From SAR116 cluster bacterium AG-337-N21 (GTDB lineage: Bacteria; Pseudomonadota; Alphaproteobacteria; Puniceispirillales; Marisalimonadaceae), in the NCBI GenBank assembly GCA_003282145.1, contig QBZZ01000022.1, positions 1 to 37,774 on the forward strand: DNA of 37,774 bases. Reading direction: 5' to 3'. Under the pieces are notes generated by a model. It saw nothing but the letters and a program-made list of their open reading frames with translations, ran no database searches and had not been told where the DNA came from. Each line of letters opens with the position of its first letter. Position 1 is the stretch's first letter. Positions 15,834-23,984 of the stretch are shown in pieces. The position numbers and the translations under genes were made by a program.

Positions 15834-16973
15834 ATGAAAATACAACATTTAGAAGAATTAGATACACCATGCTTGATTTTAGATAAATCTCTTCTAGAAA
15901 AAAATTGTTTTAAAGCAAGAAAGAAATGTCTTGAATTAAATACTATTTTAAGACCACATGTAAAAACACCAAAAAGCATTGAAATTGCAAAAATAGCACT
16001 TGATAATCAGATAGGACCTATAACAGTTTCAACTCTTAACGAAGCAGAATATTTTGCTGGTGCGGGTTTTAAAGATATTTTATACGCTGTTTGCATAACT
16101 CCTAAAAAACTAAAAAGATTAAATTTTATTCAACAAAAATATAGTTGCATTATTCGTTTAGTTATAGACTCAACCTATGTTGCCCAAGAAATTTTAAAGT
16201 ACAGTAAATTGCATAATGCTAATTTTGAAATTCTTATAGAAATTGACTGTGGAGAGGGAAGAAGTGGTCTAGACTATCAAGACGAAATGATTGGAGAAAT
16301 ATCTAGAGTTTTTGAACCAAATTACAAGACAAAGTTGTTAGGTGTTTTAACTCACGCTGGACATAGTTATTCTACCAAAGACAAAAATGAAATTATTTCA
16401 ATTAGTAACATTGAACGCGAAGAGGCTAAGGCCTCTTTAAAAAAAATTTTAAATTTTGAGGATAAGTCTCAAATAATTAGTATAGGGTCTACACCAACAA
16501 TGTTTTTGGCTTCAAATCTTGATGGTATTTCTGAAGTTAGGGCAGGTATTTATATGTTCTGGGATTTAGCACAAGCTTCTAAAGGAATTTGTAAAATAGA
16601 AGACATTGCAATAACTGTATTAGCCAGTGTCATAGGCCATAATCATCAAAGAAAAAGAATAATTATTGATGCAGGTTCATTAGCATTGTCAAAAGATATA
16701 AGTGCAAATAAATTCATGCCAGAAGCAGGTTATGGTTTAATTTGTAATCCACATACCGCAATACCTTTTGACGGTCTTAATATTTCAGAAGTACATCAAG
16801 AACATGGATCTATTAAGATAAAAAGTACAGATTGGTTTGATAAGTTACCTATAGGAAGTCTAGTTCGAATATTACCAAACCATGCATGTTTAACTTGTGC
16901 TGCTTATGAAAATTACAATATTTTAGAAAATGGTAGCATTATAGATAATTGGTCTAGAACTAATGGTTGGTAA
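15834..16973 (+). CDS. DSD1 family PLP-dependent enzyme (D-threonine aldolase / D-3-hydroxyaspartate dehydratase-like)
   Basis: Fold-type III pyridoxal-phosphate enzyme with an alanine-racemase-like N-terminal barrel. The family includes D-threonine aldolases, D-serine dehydratase DSD1 and D-threo-3-hydroxyaspartate dehydratase, so it probably acts on D-beta-hydroxy amino acids in the cytoplasm. The opening LDTPCLILDKSLLEKN is typical. The Schiff-base lysine is K44 in RPHVKTPK, and a metal site is formed near the C-terminus by H350 and C352 in NHACLTCA. GEGRSGL and ISIGSTPTMF are probable phosphate-binding parts. At 379 residues it is full length. It starts 33 bases after the MBL lipoprotein gene; whether they share a transcript is unclear. 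The exact substrate is not assignable. Confidence 0.85.
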   Translation: MKIQHLEELDTPCLILDKSLLEKNCFKARKKCLELNTILRPHVKTPKSIEIAKIALDNQIGPITVSTLNEAEYFAGAGFKDILYAVCITPKKLKRLNFIQQKYSCIIRLVIDSTYVAQEILKYSKLHNANFEILIEIDCGEGRSGLDYQDEMIGEISRVFEPNYKTKLLGVLTHAGHSYSTKDKNEIISISNIEREEAKASLKKILNFEDKSQIISIGSTPTMFLASNLDGISEVRAGIYMFWDLAQASKGICKIEDIAITVLASVIGHNHQRKRIIIDAGSLALSKDISANKFMPEAGYGLICNPHTAIPFDGLNISEVHQEHGSIKIKSTDWFDKLPIGSLVRILPNHACLTCAAYENYNILENGSIIDNWSRTNGW

Positions 16974-16992
16974 TTATAATTTAGATTTAAAT

Positions 16993-17012
16993 AAGCGTTT
17001 AAATGCTTTTTA
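16993..17012 (+). terminator. weak candidate terminator after the DSD1-family gene
   Basis: AAGCG/TGCTT arms around a TTTAAA core form a short hairpin (16993-17008, one G-T pair) followed by TTTATTT. It sits about 20 bases after the stop at 16973. The stem is short, so this is a weak call. Confidence 0.35.
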
Positions 17013-17080
17013 TTTATATAAAGTATTATTATATAAATATTACTAATATTTAACTTATTAAAAATTTGTGAGAAATAAAT

Positions 17081-17806
17081 ATGTCGATTTGGGGAAGTTT
17101 ATTAGGTGGTGTTATTGGCTTTTCTTTTGGAGGTCCGTTTGGAGCTTTATTGGGGTCTTTTTTAGGTGGAAAAATTTCAAGATTAAGCGCTACTAAAAAT
17201 CTTGGTAAACAACAAAATTCTCAAGAAATTTTTGCACTTTCACTCATAGTTCTCTCAGCGAAGCTTAGTAAGGCTGACGGACAGGTTAGTAAAGAAGAGT
17301 TGATTGCTGTTAAGGACAAGTTGCAAATTCCGGACAGTGAAATTGACCAAGTGGCTAAAATTTTTAATAAGGCAAAAGACGAAAGCACTGGTTATGAACT
17401 ATATGCAAAACAAATTGGTGAGATTTTTCGAAATAATATTAATGTTTTAGAAGAGGTTGTAAATATTCTATTTTATATAGCTGAGTCAGATGGTCATGTA
17501 AGTAATGAAGAGGAATCAATGATTGCGAATATTGCTTATATATTTGGTCTAACGCAAAAACAGTATGAAAGTATCAAAGAATCAAGAAAGTCATCCGATA
17601 AACTTAATCCTTACATTGTATTAGAAAGTCAACCAACTGATGATCTTCAAACAATTAGAAAAAAATATATAAAACTATCTAAAGAACATCATCCTGATTT
17701 ATTAATTAGTAAAGGTGTGCCCATAGAAGTTATTAATGAAAGTAAGAATAAAATGAGGGCTATCAATGCTGCCTGGGATCAAGTACAAAAGCTTAAAAGT
17801 AACTGA
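17081..17806 (+). CDS. djlA: DjlA-like co-chaperone with TerB and J domains
   Basis: Membrane-associated DnaJ-like protein. Residues 1-31 are a glycine-rich hydrophobic segment (GSLLGGVIGFSFGG) that probably anchors it to the inner membrane. A TerB-like helical domain spans about 45-165 (LIVLSAKLSKADGQVSKEEL, then AESDGHVSNEEE). The C-terminal J domain carries the HPD tripeptide at 204-206, which stimulates DnaK ATPase. This order is the DjlA architecture, and 241 residues is close to the usual length. A GAGAAA stretch precedes the ATG. Its stop faces the minus-strand cyclotransferase-like gene across a 23-base gap with no clear terminator. Confidence 0.85.
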   Translation: MSIWGSLLGGVIGFSFGGPFGALLGSFLGGKISRLSATKNLGKQQNSQEIFALSLIVLSAKLSKADGQVSKEELIAVKDKLQIPDSEIDQVAKIFNKAKDESTGYELYAKQIGEIFRNNINVLEEVVNILFYIAESDGHVSNEEESMIANIAYIFGLTQKQYESIKESRKSSDKLNPYIVLESQPTDDLQTIRKKYIKLSKEHHPDLLISKGVPIEVINESKNKMRAINAAWDQVQKLKSN

Positions 17807-17829
17807 AGATTTAACAATTGATTAAGACT

Positions 17830-18651
17830 TTATTTCACTCCATTTAAATCAAATTCATTTAAAAAGAAATTTTTCATATCATTTTTGTACCACTTTTCAT
17901 AATCCCAAGGTTCTTCTGATACCATGTTTTTACTGGGCACATAGATTTGAGCATCATGAAGAATTTGATCAACACTAACTTTTACAAATTGTCTAGAATA
18001 ATTTTTACCCTCAAATCTATCTAATTTTTTTAATTCTTCAAAAGTTATATTATTAATGAGCAAGCCTTTAACAACGTCAACTTGATTATTTGTATATTTT
18101 ATAAGAGGATAATTTGCATTTTTAACTCTAAAGACTTTATGCTTTAACAAATAACCTAATGAGATGTTGTGATTATCACTACTTTCTCCAATTACAGCTT
18201 TTCGAACTTCTAGAGATCTAAGTGTTCCATAAAAGAATAAAGAATAATTAATTGGGTATTTAGCTAAAGATTTTTTGATTCTTTTTTCATATGAAAAACA
18301 ATTATTGTTATTATTAAATTTTTGAAAATATTCGTCAGTTTTTCCATCTATTTCGTGGTTAAGATAATCAACACAACTTTTGATATAATTGTTTATTAAA
18401 GTTGAGATATCATGACTATAGTTTTTAACATCAAATAAATTTGTTATAGAAATTAAATGCTTTAATTCGTCAATATTAAAATCTCTCAGAACAAAGCTTA
18501 ATTGTAAATATGTATCTTCAAATCTAAAGTCATGAGGAAATTCCTCATTCCATAAATCAGTATCAAGTTTCCAGTTTTGCTTAAGATTTTCTTTTAAAAC
18601 TGCCAACTTTAAGGATTTAATGTCATCATTAATATTTAAAGTTTTATCCAT
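17830..18651 (-). CDS. gamma-glutamylcyclotransferase/AIG2-like protein with uncharacterised N-terminal half
   Basis: The C-terminal half has the gamma-glutamylcyclotransferase (GGCT/AIG2-like) fold. The signature YGTL is at residues 141-144, the candidate catalytic glutamate is E214 in LDRFEGKNYSR, and a KHKVFRVKNANYPLI segment is typical. Such enzymes release 5-oxoproline from gamma-glutamyl amines or amino acids. The N-terminal 135 residues are charged and apparently helical, include an NNNNN run at 113-117, and match no domain I recognise. At 273 residues the protein is about twice the size of a lone AIG2-like domain. It diverges from the tauD-type gene (105-base gap) and converges on djlA. 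The substrate is unknown. Confidence 0.68.
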   Translation of the reverse strand: MDKTLNINDDIKSLKLAVLKENLKQNWKLDTDLWNEEFPHDFRFEDTYLQLSFVLRDFNIDELKHLISITNLFDVKNYSHDISTLINNYIKSCVDYLNHEIDGKTDEYFQKFNNNNNCFSYEKRIKKSLAKYPINYSLFFYGTLRSLEVRKAVIGESSDNHNISLGYLLKHKVFRVKNANYPLIKYTNNQVDVVKGLLINNITFEELKKLDRFEGKNYSRQFVKVSVDQILHDAQIYVPSKNMVSEEPWDYEKWYKNDMKNFFLNEFDLNGVK

Positions 18652-18756
18652 TGTTTTTAATTATATTCAAATTTTTTATTTACAAAGTAGATTTCATTTT
18701 TAACATATTGGTGTATGAAGATTAAACAAAAATATATTTAAAAATAAGAGATATAT

Positions 18757-19608
18757 ATGTTTACAAAGAAACTTGGAAAATCAATTGGTATTGAGATTAC
18801 AGGTTTAGATACAAAAGAAGATCTAAGTAAAAAAATAAAGAGTAAAATTTCTGATCTTTTGTCAGAATTTTCAGTAGTTGTAATTAGAAATCAAAATATA
18901 ACAAACGATGAACATATTAAATTTAGTCAGTACTTTGGAACTTTAGAAATAACTAAAGCTGGCACTGATGGCTCAGGTTCAAAATTAATAATACTTCGAA
19001 ACTTTGATGAAGATGGAAACATTGTTCCTGCTACTGATAGGCAAAGATTAAATAATTTAGCAAATCAAGAGTGGCATAGTGACAGTTCTTTCAAAGTTAT
19101 TCCTTCAAAAATGTCAATTCTTTCTGCCAAAATGATACCGTCTAAAGGTGGTAATACCGAATTCTTATCAATGAGAGCGGTTTATAGTTCATTACCAGAA
19201 AAATTAAAATTAATAATTGAAGATAAAGTTTGTTGGCACGACTATTCTCATGGAAGATCAAAAATAGATCCATATTTAGTTACCCCTGAAGAAAAAAAAG
19301 CACTCCCTCCTGTTAAACAAAAGTTAGTATTAAGTAATGATAAGCACGGAAAATCCCTTTACCTAGGTGCCCATTGTAGTTTTGTTGAAGGTATGCCAAA
19401 ACCTGAAAGTAAAAAGCTTTTTAGAGAGATTTATCAATATGTTGATAATGAAAGCTTTGTTTATTCTCATTTTTGGAAACCATATGATTTAATAATGTGG
19501 GACAACAGAGCTGTTTTACATAGAGCAACGCCAATAAAAGGGAAAATAGAAAAAAGATTAATGGTAAGAACAACTATTGCTGGTGAAACGTCAACTTTAA
19601 ATCATTAA
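18757..19608 (+). CDS. TauD/TfdA family Fe(II)/2-oxoglutarate dioxygenase
   Basis: Non-haem iron, 2-oxoglutarate-dependent dioxygenase of the taurine-dioxygenase family. The iron triad is visible as H107 and D109 in EWHSDSSF and H255 in WDNRAVLHRATP; R267 or R271 should bind 2-oxoglutarate. The N-terminal SEFSVVVIRNQNITNDEHIKFSQYFG and the central KGGNTEFLSMRAVYSSLP are family-typical. At 283 residues it is complete. The substrate cannot be read from sequence: family members act on taurine, alkyl sulfates, chlorophenoxy acids and others. It is followed after 19 bases by a GMC alcohol oxidoreductase, so the two probably act in sequence on one compound. A weak promoter-like pair is TTTACA (18679-18684) and TAACAT (18701-18706). 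Confidence 0.88.
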   Translation: MFTKKLGKSIGIEITGLDTKEDLSKKIKSKISDLLSEFSVVVIRNQNITNDEHIKFSQYFGTLEITKAGTDGSGSKLIILRNFDEDGNIVPATDRQRLNNLANQEWHSDSSFKVIPSKMSILSAKMIPSKGGNTEFLSMRAVYSSLPEKLKLIIEDKVCWHDYSHGRSKIDPYLVTPEEKKALPPVKQKLVLSNDKHGKSLYLGAHCSFVEGMPKPESKKLFREIYQYVDNESFVYSHFWKPYDLIMWDNRAVLHRATPIKGKIEKRLMVRTTIAGETSTLNH

Positions 19609-19627
19609 ACAGATTTGAGATATTAAT

Positions 19628-21220
19628 ATGGAAAAATTTGACTATATAATAGTTGGCTCAGGATCTTCAGGTTCGGTCGTTGCAAATAGACTATCTGAAA
19701 TTAATAATATAAATATATGTGTTCTTGAAGCTGGGGGTAGTAACCAACATCCATTTATAAAAATGCCAGCTGGTTTTATTAAAACAATCAATGATAAAAG
19801 ATTTAATTGGTGTTTTAAAACTGAAAGTAACGAAAACATTAATAATAGAGAAATATTGTTTCCAAGAGGAAAAGGTTTTGGAGGCTCTAGTTCTATTAAT
19901 GGACATTTGTACGTTAGAGGACAACCAGATGATTATAATCAATGGGCACAACTTGGAAACGTTGGTTGGTCTTATGATGATGTTTTACCATATTTCAAAA
20001 AATCAGAATTTAGAGAAAATGGAGATGAGAGGTATAGGGGTAATAACGGTCCTTTGTTTGTTTCAGATATTGTTGAAAAACATCCTATTTGTGAGGAATT
20101 CGTTTCTGGTTCTAAAGAGTTGGGAATATCAGTTCAAGAAGACTATAATTCAGGTGATCAAGAAGGAATCTTTTATTATCAAAGAACAATTAAAAATGGG
20201 ATGAGGTATAGTGCTTATGACGCTTTTCTAAAAACTGCACTTAAAAGAAAAAATGTAAAAATAAAAAAAAATACACTTGTCTTAAAAATTATATTCAATG
20301 ATCAAAAAGCTGTTGGATTAGTTTATAAGAAAAATAATATGATTTTTGAAATTTTTGCCAATAAAGAGATTATTTTATGTGCTGGGGCAATTGGTACACC
20401 TCATTTACTTCAAGTATCTGGAATAGGTGATGGAGAATACTTGAAATCAATAGGAATTGATTCTTTATATGAAATTAAAAATGTAGGTGAAGGTTTGCAA
20501 GACCATTATGCAGTAAGAGTTGCAAACAAAATTAATTTACCAATTTCCCTTAATGAAAAAGCTCGAGGCTATAAATTATTTTTAGAAATTATGAAATGGT
20601 TTTTTTTGAAAAAAGGTCTGATATCTTTCAGTCCAGCACATGTTGGAGCTTTTTTAAAATCATCTTCTGAAATAGATTTTCCTGATTTACAATTTGTTTT
20701 TACACCAGCATCATATACTGAAGGTATGATTGGCAAATTACAAGAAGTGCCTGGAATAACTTGTGGTGTTTGGCAGTCTAGGCCGTTGAGTAGAGGATAT
20801 GTGAGAGCTTTATCTCAAAACATTGAAGATGCTCCAATTATTCAACCTAATTATCTAAAAGAAAAAATAGATCAAGATGTATTAGTCTCAGGTTTTAAAA
20901 TGTGTAGAGCACTTCTTAAAACTTCAAATATAGATAAAATTTCTATTGGGGAGACACTTCCAGGTGATAATATCCAGACAGACGAAGAAATACTAAATTA
21001 TCTCAGAAACAATGGTGCTACAGTCTACCACGCTATTGGAAGTTGTAGGATGGGGATAGATAAAAATGCAGTTGTAACACCGTCACTTAAAATAAAAGGA
21101 TTAAGTAACATTAGAATTGCTGATGCCTCAATAATGCCAACAATGCCGTCAGGTAATACAAATGCAGCAACGTTAATGATTGCTGAAAAAGCTTCTGATA
21201 TTATTAAAAAGGATTTATGA
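19628..21220 (+). CDS. GMC family FAD-dependent alcohol oxidoreductase
   Basis: Glucose-methanol-choline oxidoreductase, closest in look to choline-dehydrogenase-type and aryl- or alkyl-alcohol dehydrogenases. The FAD-binding GSGSSG is at residues 10-15, followed by CVLEAGG and the GMC signature around GKGFGGSSSINGHLYVRG. The catalytic histidine is H468 in YHAIGSCRMG, with N512 in SGNTNAAT as partner. At 530 residues it is complete, with no signal peptide, so it is probably cytoplasmic or peripheral to the inner membrane. It lies 19 bases after the TauD-family gene and likely oxidises an alcohol linked to the same pathway. Its last six bases overlap the convergent chaC-like gene. Confidence 0.9.
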   Translation: MEKFDYIIVGSGSSGSVVANRLSEINNINICVLEAGGSNQHPFIKMPAGFIKTINDKRFNWCFKTESNENINNREILFPRGKGFGGSSSINGHLYVRGQPDDYNQWAQLGNVGWSYDDVLPYFKKSEFRENGDERYRGNNGPLFVSDIVEKHPICEEFVSGSKELGISVQEDYNSGDQEGIFYYQRTIKNGMRYSAYDAFLKTALKRKNVKIKKNTLVLKIIFNDQKAVGLVYKKNNMIFEIFANKEIILCAGAIGTPHLLQVSGIGDGEYLKSIGIDSLYEIKNVGEGLQDHYAVRVANKINLPISLNEKARGYKLFLEIMKWFFLKKGLISFSPAHVGAFLKSSSEIDFPDLQFVFTPASYTEGMIGKLQEVPGITCGVWQSRPLSRGYVRALSQNIEDAPIIQPNYLKEKIDQDVLVSGFKMCRALLKTSNIDKISIGETLPGDNIQTDEEILNYLRNNGATVYHAIGSCRMGIDKNAVVTPSLKIKGLSNIRIADASIMPTMPSGNTNAATLMIAEKASDIIKKDL

Positions 21221-21916
21221 TTTTTTATTAAATTTTTTTAAATGCCTTGATATTGCTCTCATTTCGAGGTCCTTAATATCTAACTCTTCAAGGCTTTCTA
21301 ATGTGTTATCGAAATATTCTTGACAGGTTCCTAAAAATCCGTGTGCTTTAAAAATCATCTTAGCTTTTATAGATATACTTTTTTTAGCAAAATAATTTTT
21401 ATGCTTTTTATCAACTGTGAATGCCAGTGATAGAACGTTTTTATTGTTCTCTAATTTTGTTTTTATTAATTTTGGTTTATAAGCCCCAGTTACCATTTCT
21501 CTTTTAAACAAAATATCAATATTTTTTATTGCATCATTTCTATTTAGCCTAAAAGCTGATCCTCTGCATGATCCACCATTGTCTAGAGCTAACATTAAAC
21601 CTGGATTTTTAAAAGATCCTCTACCTAAATTTGTCTTCATACAAAAGCTTCTATGAAAACCATACACTTTCGCTAAAAATTGTTCTTCATAATCTACTGT
21701 TGGATTCCATAAAAGAGATCCATAAGCAAAAATATAAATATCTTCTCCAATTCCATTATCTGGAATGATTTTTCTACGTTCATTAATTAATTCTCTTTGA
21801 GAAAGAACTTTATCACTTCCACTAATACTTCTGATTTTTTCACCCAGACGACCTTGAGTTATATTTTCTCTTGTTAATTTAACTGAGCCATGATTAATTT
21901 TTTTTGTAGTCGTCAT
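21215..21916 (-). CDS. ChaC-like gamma-glutamylcyclotransferase
   Basis: ChaC-family gamma-glutamylcyclotransferase, predicted to cleave glutathione to 5-oxoproline and cysteinylglycine in the cytoplasm. The signature YGSLLWNP is at 65-72, the conserved VYGFHRSFCM follows at 84-93, and the catalytic glutamate is E140 in FKREM. At 233 residues the length is usual; the first 55 residues are a charged extension. It is the second gene of a leftward pair: its ATG overlaps the MscS stop codon as TAATG, indicating translational coupling. Its 3' end overlaps the GMC gene by six bases, leaving no room for a separate terminator. It is clearly distinct from the AIG2-like protein at 17830-18651. Confidence 0.86.
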   Translation of the reverse strand: MTTTKKINHGSVKLTRENITQGRLGEKIRSISGSDKVLSQRELINERRKIIPDNGIGEDIYIFAYGSLLWNPTVDYEEQFLAKVYGFHRSFCMKTNLGRGSFKNPGLMLALDNGGSCRGSAFRLNRNDAIKNIDILFKREMVTGAYKPKLIKTKLENNKNVLSLAFTVDKKHKNYFAKKSISIKAKMIFKAHGFLGTCQEYFDNTLESLEELDIKDLEMRAISRHLKKFNKKS

Positions 21917-22776
21917 TAAGCTGTATTTTTTGAAGAAATAACTCTATGTGGATATGGAATTTCAATACCTGCTTCGTCAAGAGCAGGTTTGAGTTTACGC
22001 ATTAAATCAGTATACAAAGCATACCAATCCTTGGTATGTGAATATAGTCTTAGCCTAACCACTATCGCGCTATCGTCATATTTCATGACAAGGAATTGAG
22101 GTGCTTTGGGTTTATTCTTAACTCTATCATCGTCAGCTAATTTTAATAAAACCTCTGAAGCCAATTCCAAATCGGTGTCATAGTGAATTCCAATGTCAAC
22201 ATCTATACGTCGTGTTTCGTAATGTGAGTGGTTTGTTATTGTACTATTCCAAATACTAGAATTAGGTATTGATACATAAACATTATCAAATGTGTCTATA
22301 ATTGTAGTAAATAGGCCTACTTCTCTTATGGTACCAGAGACATTACCAGTTTCCACCCAATCACCAGTAGAAAATGGTCTAAGTAGTAATAACATCACTC
22401 CAGCCGCCACGTTTGACAGAGTTCCTTGCAATGCTAAGCCAATTGCTAAACCAGCTGCACCTAAGACAGCGATAATAGAAGTTGTTTGGACACCAAATTG
22501 TCCTAAAACAGCTATTAATGTAATTATTATTATTCCATATCTTATAATATTTCCAATTATTGGGACAATCAACGGATCTATTTTATCCAAAAGAATTAAG
22601 TTTTTGCGGGCAACTTTACTAAGTTTACCAGCAAGATAAAAACCCAGAATAAGAATAAGAGTAGCTCCTAATACCTGGCCGGCATAGGCAACGAATATTT
22701 GTATGGAGCTATTAATTAAGTTAGAAATAATTTCTAAATTTATATTTATTTTATCACCCAAAAAATTAATCTCCAT
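21916..22776 (-). CDS. mscS: small-conductance mechanosensitive channel, MscS family
   Basis: MscS-type mechanosensitive channel of the inner membrane, relieving turgor on osmotic downshift. Three transmembrane helices are visible: about 25-50, 70-90, and the pore-lining TM3 with GAAGLAIGLALQGTLSNVAAG at about 110-130. The beta domain follows (RPFSTGDWVET), then the alpha/beta vestibule domain with DVDIGIHYDTDLE. At 286 residues it matches the minimal Escherichia coli MscS architecture. It is the first gene of a coupled pair with the ChaC-like gene. The 141-base gap to divergent ribF must hold its promoter, but I see no convincing boxes there and no FMN riboswitch. Confidence 0.92.
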   Translation of the reverse strand: MEINFLGDKININLEIISNLINSSIQIFVAYAGQVLGATLILILGFYLAGKLSKVARKNLILLDKIDPLIVPIIGNIIRYGIIIITLIAVLGQFGVQTTSIIAVLGAAGLAIGLALQGTLSNVAAGVMLLLLRPFSTGDWVETGNVSGTIREVGLFTTIIDTFDNVYVSIPNSSIWNSTITNHSHYETRRIDVDIGIHYDTDLELASEVLLKLADDDRVKNKPKAPQFLVMKYDDSAIVVRLRLYSHTKDWYALYTDLMRKLKPALDEAGIEIPYPHRVISSKNTA

Positions 22777-22917
22777 TAATGGCTAATCAAAGTAGCTTTT
22801 TACATTTAATACTAATTCACATAATTCAAGCATATATAACAAAAAAAGATACAAACACTTTGAAATTTATTATATATCAGTTTGAGTTTAAAATCTTAAA
22901 AAGGTTATAACAATTTT

Positions 22918-23913
22918 ATGAAAATTATTAAATGGAAATTTGGTGGTATCGCTCCTAAAATTGATAAAAACATTTCAATTGCAATTGGTAATTTCGATGG
23001 TATTCACCAAGGCCACGTAAAACTTCTAGAAACAGCTAAATTAAACGCTCTTGAAAATAATCTTGCTTTTGGTGTTGTAACTTTTGATCCTCATCCAAGA
23101 GATTTTTTTAGTTCAAGCAATTCTTCTTTTAAGCTTTTAGATGCATTGGAAAAAGAGAACTTGTTAAGAGAGCTTGGCGTTAATTATTTAATTATAATTG
23201 AGTTTAATGAAGAATTAAAAAATTGTAGTGCAAATGACTTTTTATCCAAAATATTAAATGAAACTTTCAAAGTAACTAAAATGTTTGCAGGATCTAATTT
23301 TAGATTTGGAAAAAATAGGGAAGGTACGATTGAAGGAAATAGAAATTTTGCTAGTAAATTAGGTTTGGAAATTATAGCTGTAGACTTAAAACAAACACAT
23401 TCTATAAAAGGCAAAGAATTAGAAATTATAAGCTCTCAAACAATAAGAAAATTAATTCAAGATGGACAGTTGAATATTGCAAATTCTCTGCTTGGAAGAA
23501 ATTGGTGCATTACAGGTGTTGTGGAACAGGGTAAGCAACAAGGTAGAGAAATTGGTTTTCCAACAGCAAACTTAGATATAAAAAAATTTTTAAAACCGCC
23601 ACTTGGAGTTTATGTAACTAGGTTGAAAATCACAGACCAGAAAGAATTAGAAACCTCAAATGGCTGGTTGCCATCTATCTCAAATATAGGTACAAGACCA
23701 ACTGTTTCAGGAGATTCTATTAATTTAGAAACTCATGTAATTGATTTAAATAATAAAGATCTTAATATAAATCTATATGGTAAAAGAATAAAGGTAGAAC
23801 TTTTAGAGTTTTTAAGATCAGAAACCAAATTTAATTCCTTATCTGAATTAAAAAAACAGATCGAGCTTGATACAAAAATGGCTTATGACTTTCATAAGTT
23901 AAAAAGTTTATAA
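22918..23913 (+). CDS. ribF: bifunctional riboflavin kinase / FAD synthetase
   Basis: Makes FMN from riboflavin and then FAD, in the cytoplasm. The N-terminal FAD synthetase (nucleotidyltransferase) domain shows GNFDGIHQGHVKLL with HQGH at residues 30-33 and FDPHPRDFF. An SSQTIRKLI segment ends that domain. The C-terminal flavokinase domain has GREIGFPTANLDI and LPSISNIGTRPTV. At 331 residues it is full length. An AAGG at 22901-22904 lies upstream of the ATG. It begins the conserved run ribF-ileS-lspA. The FAD it supplies would be needed by several flavoproteins in this window, including FccB and the GMC enzyme. Its stop codon lies inside a perfect 24-base palindrome. Confidence 0.95.
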   Translation: MKIIKWKFGGIAPKIDKNISIAIGNFDGIHQGHVKLLETAKLNALENNLAFGVVTFDPHPRDFFSSSNSSFKLLDALEKENLLRELGVNYLIIIEFNEELKNCSANDFLSKILNETFKVTKMFAGSNFRFGKNREGTIEGNRNFASKLGLEIIAVDLKQTHSIKGKELEIISSQTIRKLIQDGQLNIANSLLGRNWCITGVVEQGKQQGREIGFPTANLDIKKFLKPPLGVYVTRLKITDQKELETSNGWLPSISNIGTRPTVSGDSINLETHVIDLNNKDLNINLYGKRIKVELLEFLRSETKFNSLSELKKQIELDTKMAYDFHKLKSL

Positions 23914-23925
23914 TTATAAACTTTT
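23902..23925. terminator. perfect 24-base palindrome at the ribF stop, candidate intrinsic terminator
   Basis: The half-site AAAAGTTTATAA (23902-23913) is followed directly by its exact reverse complement TTATAAACTTTT. A transcript would fold as GTTTAT/ATAAAC around an AATT loop, preceded by AAAA and followed by TTTT, which is the layout of a small AT-rich (possibly bidirectional) terminator. The ribF TAA is at 23911-23913, within the palindrome. The low GC content of the stem makes efficiency uncertain. Confidence 0.5.
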
Positions 23926-23938
23926 AGAATAAACAAAA

Positions 23939-23955
23939 GTTACTTTAGAAGTAAC
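23939..23955 (+). other. second hairpin in the ribF-ileS gap
   Basis: GTTACTT-TAG-AAGTAAC is a perfect seven-pair stem with a three-base loop, followed by AATAAATTG, so it has no T-tract. The sequence AAGTTAC recurs directly before the ileS ATG (23978-23984), so the 3' arm GTAAC could pair either with the upstream arm or with the leader next to the start codon. A role in ileS expression is possible but speculative. Confidence 0.35.
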
Positions 23956-23984
23956 AATAAATTGACTAACATAGAGAAAGTTAC

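Noticed and set aside
19791..20204. Plus-strand 137-codon reading frame inside the GMC gene
   Set aside because: It is a different frame of a gene with intact GMC motifs throughout; its sequence has no domain character and no ribosome site.
22777..22917. FMN riboswitch before ribF
   Set aside because: The 141-base gap is AT-rich without the conserved G-rich segments of that riboswitch, and ribF rather than a riboflavin synthesis or transport gene follows.
23962..23984. TTGACT as a -35 box for ileS
   Set aside because: Only 17 bases remain before the ATG, so there is no room for a -10 box and transcript start.
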